From NCBI GenBank assembly GCA_035934405.1, contig DASYXW010000013.1:1-53161 (forward strand): a DNA stretch of 53,161 nucleotides. The letters run 5' to 3'. The notes beneath the pieces were generated by a model. The model made no database searches, had not been told where the DNA came from, and saw only the letters and a list, made by a program, of their open reading frames with translations. A program made the translations under genes and the position numbers. Shown here piece after piece: positions 8,737 through 15,696 of this stretch; position 1 is the first letter of the stretch, and each line of letters opens with the position of its first letter. The DNA comes from DASYXW01 sp035934405 (GTDB lineage Bacteria > Acidobacteriota > Terriglobia > UBA7540).

Positions 8737-10101
8737 TTACGGTGTCGGACGGCGAAACACGTCGTGATGGATTTCGGGCCAAAACTCCTGCAGCAGGTTC
8801 ACGAGCGTGCTCAATGCCAAGGCTTCGCTTCCGTCGCTCAGCGTATATGCCGCCACGTTGCGCCGGCCGGGCAGCCACAGCGTGGAAGCTGCGCTGGCGA
8901 AATAGTAGCCACCGATATTGGAAACGTTCAGGGTCGGGTGGCCCTCGTTGTTGTACGTCAGGAAGGAATAGAGCACGGCGTGCCCTGCCCGGCGCTTGAA
9001 TCCATGTTGGCTGCTCGCGATGTAGCGCACGTCCTCCTTGAGCAGCGCCGCGACCGGGTGCTGAAAGCTGTTTTGGATAATGTCGCCGCCGGCCACGCGC
9101 GAGGCTACGCGTCGGCCGTAACCGCGGAATCCCCCGCCCCACTCGCGGGGATCGTTCCTGGACTGGTCAAGCGCCAGCGCCGCGAAAAAAGGTCCGACGT
9201 AAGCTCCCACCGACCAGTAGCTCTGGGTGAAGTAGAGCTTCCAGCGTTCGTTTGCGGTCAGCGGCGTGAAAGCGGAAGCCGAAGCCGACACTTGGCCGGT
9301 CACAGGATTAATACTGAGCCGCTGCTTTTCCGCCTGCGACGCGGTTGCGGCGGACGATGCGTCCACGCCGCTCGCGGCTTCGGGAGTTTGCTGCTGCGCC
9401 GGGCCGTGGGACACTGGGCCGGGCTTCACAAAAATGAGAAAGTAGAATACCTTCCCGTCATCGGGCTGGGTGAAGCCGCGCTCGCGGCGCAGGAACTGGA
9501 ATCCATGACGCGTGATGTCGGCGCGCTCCATCTCTTCCGGCATGCGGTGTTCGTCGTAATACGTGGTACGCGGCTGGCCGGGCTCGGCTGCGCCGTCGAT
9601 GTCGCCGAACAGGCCGCCGGGTTTGAGCGCATCGTAGACGTGCCGCAGCATGTCGTCGTACTCCCGCCACTCGTGGAATGAATTCATGGTGAGCGCCACG
9701 TCGAGCGTATTCGCAGGCAAGTGCGGATCGTCCGGTGCACCGAGGACGGTCTCAATCTGCTTCAGGCCCTGTTTCTTAGCGCCACGGCGGACGTCGCCGA
9801 GCACGTCGTCTTTGATGTCCTCGGCGTAAACCTTGCCTTGCGGGCCCACCCGGTTCGCCAGCTCGAAGGAGAAGTAGCCGCGGCCGCACCCGATGTCGGC
9901 GACGACGCTGCCGGAGCGGACGCCGAGTTCGGCCATCACCTCGGCCGGGCGTTGCCATTTGTCACGCTCGGGACCGCTGTTCTGAGCCGGCGAACAGCCG
10001 GCGGACCCAGGAAGGGCGATGGCCAGCCAAAGCGCTCCTGCGAGGTAGCGGCGAAGCTTGCCCCTAAGGCTCATCCTGCGAGAGACGTGAAGCGTGAACA
10101 T
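8737..10101 (-). CDS. Class I SAM methyltransferase with signal peptide, fused to an Acidobacteria-type C-terminal domain
   Basis: A 454-residue protein of unusual build. Residues 1-36 look like a lipoprotein signal: arginines, a hydrophobic stretch (LAGALWLAIALPG), then SAGC with Cys36. Residues about 45-225 form a class I methyltransferase with the SAM-binding motif DIGCGRGYF (69-77), an acidic residue after the second strand (VYAED) and a post-motif LKPGG (159-163). After a low-complexity linker (about 232-262), residues about 280-454 form a second domain rich in aromatic and glycine residues. I recall this domain from stand-alone exported Acidobacteria proteins of unknown function. A SAM enzyme outside the cytoplasm would be odd, because SAM is not known to be available there. 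It follows the CCA-enzyme gene after 24 bp, so cotranscription is likely. The substrate is unknown. Confidence 0.85.
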   Translation of the reverse strand: MFTLHVSRRMSLRGKLRRYLAGALWLAIALPGSAGCSPAQNSGPERDKWQRPAEVMAELGVRSGSVVADIGCGRGYFSFELANRVGPQGKVYAEDIKDDVLGDVRRGAKKQGLKQIETVLGAPDDPHLPANTLDVALTMNSFHEWREYDDMLRHVYDALKPGGLFGDIDGAAEPGQPRTTYYDEHRMPEEMERADITRHGFQFLRRERGFTQPDDGKVFYFLIFVKPGPVSHGPAQQQTPEAASGVDASSAATASQAEKQRLSINPVTGQVSASASAFTPLTANERWKLYFTQSYWSVGAYVGPFFAALALDQSRNDPREWGGGFRGYGRRVASRVAGGDIIQNSFQHPVAALLKEDVRYIASSQHGFKRRAGHAVLYSFLTYNNEGHPTLNVSNIGGYYFASAASTLWLPGRRNVAAYTLSDGSEALALSTLVNLLQEFWPEIHHDVFRRPTP

Positions 10102-10125
10102 GGACGAGTTCGATGCCGGCGGCGC

Positions 10126-11940
10126 TTACCTGGGTTTCCTGGCGCGCCCCTTCGCGGCCTTCTTTGCGGGCTTTGCGGGCTTTGCGGACTTCACGGGCCT
10201 CGCGCCCTTCGCCGATCGCCTCACCGGTGACTGTCGGGCGGGCGTCTTCCGGGGTTTCGGTTTTGCCGGCCCTTTCTTCACTTGTGCCGCCGTCTTCGCC
10301 TTCTGCACCGCCTGATGGACGGCCCGGTGCGCCGCTTTTGCCGACGCCGCCGTCTTCTTCGCCTTTGCCGCCGCCGCTCCCTTTGCCGCCGGCAGGGCTT
10401 TCGGTTCTTTGGCCGCAGGCGCCGGCTTGCTGATTGCAAGGGGCGGTGCAGGATGTGGCCCAGGATGTGGCCCAGGATGCGGCTTCGCTTTCCCTTTCGC
10501 AGCCTCGTGGGCCGCGAGTTTCACGACGGGTTCCGGCGGCACGGTTGCCTTGGCCTTTTCCACCTTCTTCGTCCGACGCGCCGGAGGGGGCTCGGGAGGT
10601 GGCGGTGGGGGCTTGATTCCGGAATACTCTCGCAGCGCCTTGGTCATCTGCTGGTGACCCTTGATCTTGCCGTCCAACTCGTCGAGGAACACTTGTTCCA
10701 TGACCTTTTCAAACTTCGGACCCGGTTCCATGCCCATGGCCTGGAGTTCAGCGCGAGGCAGCTTGGCGCGCACGGCCGGGAACTTGACGAGAAAGCTCTT
10801 GAGGCGATTCTGCACCTTGGCCTGCGACGCGTGGGCCAGGAGGAAAAGAAGAAGCGGCTGGGGCACATCCGAAAGCACCGCGTAAACCTGGCTGGGCTGG
10901 GCCGCCTTCGGCCCGCTGAGGGTGTGGGCAAGTTTCTGGGCCTCGCGGTCGAGACCGAGCGTAAACCTGATGGCTTTGCCGTTCTCCAGGATCTTCTTGG
11001 CCAGCCGGTTGCGGTCGCCGCCCGGCAGCTTCTCGACCAGGCAAAGAAAGTTCAGCAAATAGGTATCAGCGCCCGGCGCCGAACGCGCCGCGGAGCGGAT
11101 CTTGTCAAAACGCTCGTAGTCGAGTCTCGCCGCCCCAAGTTTCCGGTCGAGTCCGCCCAGAAGGCCACGCTCCTTGAGCATCTTGAGGATACGGCCGGGG
11201 TTCTCCTCCTGCAAGATGGCGCGCAGTTCGCTCCCCTGCACGGCGGGGTCGACGGATTCCCAAGCTCGTTCGGCGAGCGCCGAGTTGAGCCAGCGCTCCG
11301 TGCGCTCGTCGGGCGAGAAACCCAGGCGATGGCCGAGCCGCAAGAGCCGGTAAATACGGGAAGGGTCCTCCATAAAGCTGCGGCTGTGCAGCGCCCGGAT
11401 CTCACGCCGCTCGATGTCGGAGGTTCCATTGGTCGGGTCGAGCAGCAGGCCGCGCGAATTGGGGTGAAGCGAGATGGCCATGGCGTTGAGCGAAAAGTCG
11501 CGGCGCTTCAGGTCGTCAAAAATCATCGCTGGGGCGATCTCGGGCCGGCGGCCAGGGGCGCGATACGTTTCGCTCCGGCTCATACTGATTTCGGCCCGGC
11601 TTCCCCCCGCGAACGCCAGTTGAGCCGACTGCAGGCGTGGATCGAACCGGAAGTGCGTGACCTCGACGGGAGTCTCGGGGTTGGCTGCAGCCAGCGGGTC
11701 GGCGTGGCGGGGCCGGGGGTGGCTGCCGGACACGAGGGGACGCACAATCTTCTGGACGTTGCCTTCGATCACGAAGTCAAGGTCACGAACGGCGGCAACT
11801 CCGGCGGTGAGGTCGCGGACAGCACCGCCCGCCAAGTACAGATTCATTCCCTGCACGGCCGCAATCCGGCTGAGCTGATTAACCACTGCGAGTTGCTCCG
11901 GCGCCAGCCGGCTTTCCATCAGAAAGTTGTAGTCCGGCAT
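10126..11940 (-). CDS. CCA tRNA nucleotidyltransferase / poly(A) polymerase family enzyme with long basic tail
   Basis: A 604-residue class II nucleotidyltransferase. The head (about 20-170) has GGAVRD (38-43), the catalytic carboxylates in RDLDFVIEG, and the RRDFSLNAMA motif. A neck with the RNA-binding-like pattern (PSRIYRLLRLGHRLGF) and a helical body run to about residue 430. It should add CCA or A residues to RNA 3' ends; the two activities cannot be separated here. The last 165 or so residues are a Lys/Ala/Pro-rich extension (polyproline, HPGPHPGP, repeated AKPAKPAKK), resembling histone H1-like tails and presumably disordered and nucleic-acid-binding. Catalytic motifs appear intact. 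It sits 4 bp after xerD and 24 bp before the methyltransferase gene, in one probable operon. Confidence 0.9.
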   Translation of the reverse strand: MPDYNFLMESRLAPEQLAVVNQLSRIAAVQGMNLYLAGGAVRDLTAGVAAVRDLDFVIEGNVQKIVRPLVSGSHPRPRHADPLAAANPETPVEVTHFRFDPRLQSAQLAFAGGSRAEISMSRSETYRAPGRRPEIAPAMIFDDLKRRDFSLNAMAISLHPNSRGLLLDPTNGTSDIERREIRALHSRSFMEDPSRIYRLLRLGHRLGFSPDERTERWLNSALAERAWESVDPAVQGSELRAILQEENPGRILKMLKERGLLGGLDRKLGAARLDYERFDKIRSAARSAPGADTYLLNFLCLVEKLPGGDRNRLAKKILENGKAIRFTLGLDREAQKLAHTLSGPKAAQPSQVYAVLSDVPQPLLLFLLAHASQAKVQNRLKSFLVKFPAVRAKLPRAELQAMGMEPGPKFEKVMEQVFLDELDGKIKGHQQMTKALREYSGIKPPPPPPEPPPARRTKKVEKAKATVPPEPVVKLAAHEAAKGKAKPHPGPHPGPHPAPPLAISKPAPAAKEPKALPAAKGAAAAKAKKTAASAKAAHRAVHQAVQKAKTAAQVKKGPAKPKPRKTPARQSPVRRSAKGARPVKSAKPAKPAKKAAKGRARKPR

Positions 11941-11944
11941 GTTT

Positions 11945-12901
11945 TCATGCTCGTGGATGGTGAGCTTGATACACCTGCTTCAAGCGCTCCTTGACTATGT
12001 GCGTATAGATCTGCGTCGTTGAGATATCGCTGTGGCCCAACATTAACTGAATGGACCGCAGGTCGGCGCCGCGCTCCAGGAGATGGGTGGCAAAGGAATG
12101 CCGCACCAAGTGCGGGGTGAGTGGTGTCGAGATCTGGGCCGTGCGTCCGTAGCGCCCTATGATTTTCCAGAAGCCCATCCGTGAAAGCCGCCCACCGCGC
12201 TGATTAACAAAAAGATAGGGCGAGGCTTTCTGCTTGCACAGTTGCGGCCTGCCACCCTTGGCGTAGCCTTCGACAGCCCGCAACGCCGACTTGCCGACCG
12301 GAATCAATCGCTCCTTGCTGCCCTTCCCCAGGCAGCGGACGACTCCGAGGTTCAGGTCAAAGTCTTCCCAGCGAAGGTTGACGAGTTCGGAGACTCGCAC
12401 GCCGGTCGCATACAGCACTTCGAGCATCGCCTTGTCGCGAAGGCCGGCCGGAGTTGACACGTCCGGCTGCGCGAGCAGCGCCGCGATCTCCTTTGCCGCC
12501 AGGTGCTTCGGCAGACTCCGCTCCATCTGCGGGGAATCGAGTTCTGCGGTGGCATCGTTTGTGACCTTGCCTTCTTTCATCAGAAACCGGAAAAATCCGC
12601 GCACCGAGACGAGATGCCTGGCGACCGACCGCGCCACCAGATTCTGTGCGTACAGCTCCTTCAGGAAAGCCCTTATGTGCTCGCGGGTGAACTGGTTCCA
12701 AGCGAGCCGGTGATGTGCGGCGAAGTCCGCGAACTTAATGAGATCGCGGCGGTAGGCGGCAACGCTGTTCGCGGCCAAGCCTTTTTCCACCCGAACATAG
12801 TCCAGGAAGGCGGCGACGTCAGAGGGCAGATGAGCCTCCGCCTGAGGGCCGGGCCGGTCTCCGGAGGCCGCTACACACCGCTCAGGCAACGCTTCAACCA
12901 T
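11945..12901 (-). CDS. xerD: Site-specific tyrosine recombinase XerD
   Basis: A 318-residue tyrosine recombinase that, with XerC, resolves chromosome dimers at dif. The N-terminal core-binding domain spans about residues 27-112 and the catalytic domain about 130-315. The catalytic residues are visible: Arg169 (ATGVRVSEL), Lys193 (GKGSKER), His264 and Arg267 (PHLVRHSFA), His290 (LGHSDISTT) and the nucleophile Tyr299 (IYTH). The length is normal apart from about 25 extra N-terminal residues, so an internal start is possible. It lies 4 bp upstream of the CCA-enzyme gene and downstream of kdsC. XerC and XerD are hard to separate by eye; the LGHSDISTTQIYTH wording favours XerD. Confidence 0.9.
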   Translation of the reverse strand: MVEALPERCVAASGDRPGPQAEAHLPSDVAAFLDYVRVEKGLAANSVAAYRRDLIKFADFAAHHRLAWNQFTREHIRAFLKELYAQNLVARSVARHLVSVRGFFRFLMKEGKVTNDATAELDSPQMERSLPKHLAAKEIAALLAQPDVSTPAGLRDKAMLEVLYATGVRVSELVNLRWEDFDLNLGVVRCLGKGSKERLIPVGKSALRAVEGYAKGGRPQLCKQKASPYLFVNQRGGRLSRMGFWKIIGRYGRTAQISTPLTPHLVRHSFATHLLERGADLRSIQLMLGHSDISTTQIYTHIVKERLKQVYQAHHPRA

Positions 12902-12968
12902 AAATTTTTCAATAACTTAAAGCCTTGCTCCAACACTCGCGTCCCGCGCTCCCCATCGTTCCGCCCGC

Positions 12969-12998
12969 ATACTAGCACACGCTCGCAAGAGATTCCAA
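12969..12998 (-). promoter_or_regulatory. Possible promoter of xerD
   Basis: Read on the minus strand, TTGGAA (12998-12993), an 18-bp spacer and TAGTAT (12974-12969) lie about 68 nt upstream of the xerD start, in the 113-bp gap after kdsC. The match is moderate. Confidence 0.4.
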
Positions 12999-13014
12999 AT
13001 GTTTTACTCAAATG

Positions 13015-13605
13015 TTACGCACCCCGGTTCGGCTTTCCTGGGCCCAGATACCCCTCAAGGATGGAGTCGAACTTGCCCTGCGCTTTCAGGATGACCTCGA
13101 TCACCTCGCGTACCGCCCCGGCGCCGCCGGGCGCCCGCGTCCAGTAGTGGACGTACCGCCGCAGCAACGGATGCCCGTTGCCGACGCCCACCGCGAAGCC
13201 GCAGCGCCGCAGCACGGGCAGGTCCACCAAGTCGTCGCCTATGTAACACGTCTCGTCGTCACTCAAGCGGGCTTCGGCCAGGATTTCCCGGTACGGCCCG
13301 ACCTTTTCCCGCGCGCCCTCGCGGATGAACTCAATGCCGAGCTCCCGAGCGCGAAACTGCACCACCGGCGAGGCACGTCCGGAGAGCAGGCCGAGCTTGA
13401 GGCCGGCATCGCGGGCGAAACGAATACCCAGGCCGTCACGAGAGTGAAACGTCTTGGTTTCGAGGAAGGACCCGGCGGCGGTGCGGCCGGTGTCACGATC
13501 GGGGACATAGTAGATGCGCCCGTCGGTCAGAACCCCGTCAACGTCGAGCAGCAGCAACCTGATTTTGCGGGCGCGAAGTTGGACTTCACGAGATGAGGTG
13601 GGCAT
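13015..13605 (-). CDS. kdsC: 3-deoxy-D-manno-octulosonate 8-phosphate phosphatase (KdsC type)
   Basis: A 196-residue HAD-superfamily phosphatase that removes phosphate from Kdo-8-P, the third step of Kdo synthesis for LPS. The ATG at 13605 is preferred to a GTG eight codons upstream because AGGA sits 9 nt before it and the length then matches the family (about 180-190 residues). Motif I is LLLLDVDGVLTDG with nucleophile Asp21 and acid/base Asp23, and motif IV is IGDDLVDLPVL. There is no cap domain, as in the tetrameric KdsC group. The C-terminal glycine-rich loop and a basic end are present. kdsD lies 304 bp upstream on the same strand; kdsA is 11 kb away, beyond an island of exported proteins. 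Confidence 0.92.
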   Translation of the reverse strand: MPTSSREVQLRARKIRLLLLDVDGVLTDGRIYYVPDRDTGRTAAGSFLETKTFHSRDGLGIRFARDAGLKLGLLSGRASPVVQFRARELGIEFIREGAREKVGPYREILAEARLSDDETCYIGDDLVDLPVLRRCGFAVGVGNGHPLLRRYVHYWTRAPGGAGAVREVIEVILKAQGKFDSILEGYLGPGKPNRGA

Positions 13606-13629
13606 GATGATCCTGGCGAAGTGTCTCAC

Positions 13630-13908
13630 CGATAGGCTTTCATGCGACTGAGTCTTGCTACTTAGTCCGGCAATCAGGGCAAGAATCCGTAAATCCGTAT
13701 TTTCCGTTCTGATTTTCTAGATACGCCCATGGCGCCGGTGCAGCGCAATACCGATCATTTGTTTTCATAGACCTAACGGTTTCGTTTGGCGCTTTTCAGC
13801 CATTTTGACTTATTTTTATAGTTAATAGTTATGAGTAGTTTTCATAATACAATAGTTAATCGACAGTTCGGAAGAGTCAAGGCTAAACCGAACGCCTGAC
13901 GCCTGCTC
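13630..13908. other. AT-rich spacer between kdsD and kdsC
   Basis: This stretch is strikingly AT-rich for the window, particularly 13800-13860 (TTATTTTTATAGTTAATAGTTATG and similar words). No reading frame with a start signal is visible. It could hold a promoter for kdsC-xerD or be a remnant of inserted DNA. Confidence 0.5.
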
Positions 13909-14868
13909 CTAAAACATTTGCGTCTTCCACAAGTCGTGAATGTGGACCACGCCTTCGAGGCGGCCTTCCGAATCCACCACCGGAATCGCCGTGATGTGGC
14001 GCGCCTCCATCAGGTTCAACGCGCGGGTAGCCAGTTCCTGGCGCCCGATGGTCACGGGCGTCCGAGTCATGCAGCCGGCGGCGGTCGAATCGAGCGCGCG
14101 GCTTCCCTGCCGCTCGAAAAAGCGCCGCAAGTCGCCGTCGGAAACAAAGCCCACCAGCCGGCCGCGTTCGTCCACCACGGCGGCCGAGCCCAGGCCCTTG
14201 CGGCTCATCTCGTAGATGACGTCGGGCAGACGCGCTTCGGGCCGCACGCGCGGCGCGGCCTCGCCCGAGTGCATCATGCTTTCGACGCGCCGCAGCTTTA
14301 CACCCAAGCCCCCGCCGGGATGCAGGGTGGCATAGTCGTTTTCGGTAAAGCCGCGCCGCTCGAGCAGAGCCATCGCCAGCGCGTCGCCCATGGCAAGCAT
14401 GGCGGTGGTGGATGCCGTCGGCGCAAGACCCAGCGGGCAAGCCTCCTCGCGGATACCCACGTCAATCACCACGTCGCTCGCCTGGGCAAGCGTCGAGGCG
14501 GCGGCGCCCGTGAAGGTAATCAGGGGAATCGCCAGCCGCTTCACAGTGTCGAGCAGCCGCAGCAGCTCTTCAGTTTCGCCGCTGTAGGAGAGCGCCAGAA
14601 GCGCGTCGTGTGATACCAGGCGGCCGAGGTCGCCGTGCAAAGCCTCGGCGGGATGGAGAAAGAACGAAGGCGTGCCGGTGGAGGAAAGGGTGGCGGAGAT
14701 TTTCTGCCCGATCAGGCCCGACTTGCCCATGCCGGCCACGACGACGCGTCCCTGGCAGGCGAGGAGCGTATCCACCGCGCGCACAAAGCTCGCGTCGAGG
14801 CGATGAACGAGGTCGGCGAGGGCGCTAGCCTCCACCTGGAGGACGCGGCGGGCGGTTTCAAGGCTCAT
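13909..14868 (-). CDS. kdsD: Arabinose-5-phosphate isomerase (KdsD type)
   Basis: A 319-residue enzyme that converts ribulose-5-phosphate to arabinose-5-phosphate, the first committed sugar of Kdo synthesis. An SIS sugar-isomerase domain (about 35-175) has the phosphate-binding GMGKSGLIGQK loop, SYSGETEELL, and the family signature DALAMALLERRGF; the His in LHPGGGLG follows. Two CBS modules (about 210-265 and 270-319) form the usual C-terminal regulatory part. The length agrees with the family (about 320-330). It heads the minus-strand run kdsD-kdsC-xerD-CCA enzyme-methyltransferase. The assignment is firm. Confidence 0.95.
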   Translation of the reverse strand: MSLETARRVLQVEASALADLVHRLDASFVRAVDTLLACQGRVVVAGMGKSGLIGQKISATLSSTGTPSFFLHPAEALHGDLGRLVSHDALLALSYSGETEELLRLLDTVKRLAIPLITFTGAAASTLAQASDVVIDVGIREEACPLGLAPTASTTAMLAMGDALAMALLERRGFTENDYATLHPGGGLGVKLRRVESMMHSGEAAPRVRPEARLPDVIYEMSRKGLGSAAVVDERGRLVGFVSDGDLRRFFERQGSRALDSTAAGCMTRTPVTIGRQELATRALNLMEARHITAIPVVDSEGRLEGVVHIHDLWKTQMF

Positions 14869-15478
14869 AGGCGAGCGTAGCGGGCAACGGCGGCGTGCCT
14901 GTGCCTGCCAGCGGGGTCAGGATGCTCAAAACTCCTCTTTCGGGAGCCGTAAGGGGGCTTCAGCCTCGCCGGCGCCATGCCCTCAAAATAGGTCATTGAA
15001 AAAAACAATCGGGTCCGCCTTACGGTGCGGCTAAAACCCCGCCCATTCGGAGCAATTCGGTGTAGCGGCGTAACGCAAGTAAGATGCTGATAAAAAGATA
15101 CATAGTGGGTTCGTTCCAGAGACGATTTTACGCTGGAAACTCACCCCAATCCGCAATAGGAGACGCTCGTTTGGTACTAACTTCTCGAAAAAGGACCATG
15201 TTCTTGATTTAAGCCACTCAAAACAAGTAACATAGCTATGTTGGCCTGGTTTCTTGCAAAACCCGCCTAATTCTCTGATGGCAAAGCATTTGACTCGATT
15301 GGCCTTGCTTGGTTTTGCTTTATACCTGATGGGCCAGGGAGAGAGGGGTGACTTCGACCAGCGGGAGCGGGGCAAAAGGCCTACCATCGGCTTGGTCACG
15401 GACTCGCCGTCAACGTCCGATCCGTCAACAGTTTAGAATCGCACAGTAAGTTCGCAATGTCAAGATAAAAAAACGGAC
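14869..15478. other. Intergenic region: palindromic repeats, lower GC, no supported gene
   Basis: About 600 bp upstream of kdsD. The part nearest kdsD (14937-15045) holds inverted words (CCGTAAGGGGGCTTCAG... and CCGCCTTACGGTGCGGC) like dispersed palindromes elsewhere. From 15050 to 15400 the DNA is less GC-rich. A 122-codon frame on the minus strand and a 60-codon frame on the plus strand exist, but neither shows a domain or clear ribosome-binding site. Confidence 0.5.
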
Positions 15479-15594
15479 GGTGGTGGACCACTTTAAGTAA
15501 GTCACAGCGGCGGCCTGCTACCGCCGACCCTCTCTTTTCAATCCAGTCCGGCGCTCATTAAGAAGCGCAACTACAGCAAAGTGACCCAGTACTA
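15479..15594. repeat. MITE-like element, diverged copy
   Basis: This is a roughly 115-bp element sharing its order with 42605-42714: an outer GG(T)GTGG end, a GC-rich hairpin (GCGGCGGCCTGCTACCGCC), the central TTTTCAATC, a second hairpin-like arm around CGCTCATTAAGAAGCG, and the terminal CTACAGCAAAGTGACCC. The ends are imperfect inverted repeats. It ends about 100 bp before the start of the SBBP-repeat gene. Confidence 0.6.
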
Positions 15595-15696
15595 ATCGAA
15601 CCCTATCTGCCCGCTGTGTACACCCTAGGTACTTGACAGAGGCCCGTAAAGCCACCATAGTCGCAGCCGTTGAGTCGCCGCTACCGGAGGAGAGCC

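Noticed and set aside
10282..11994. 570-codon plus-strand frame opposite the CCA enzyme
   Set aside because: It is antisense to an enzyme with clear catalytic motifs. The frame has no family features.
15031..15399. 122-codon minus-strand frame and 60-codon plus-strand frame (15254-15436)
   Set aside because: Neither has a recognisable domain or clear ribosome-binding site. The region is repeat-bearing intergenic DNA.
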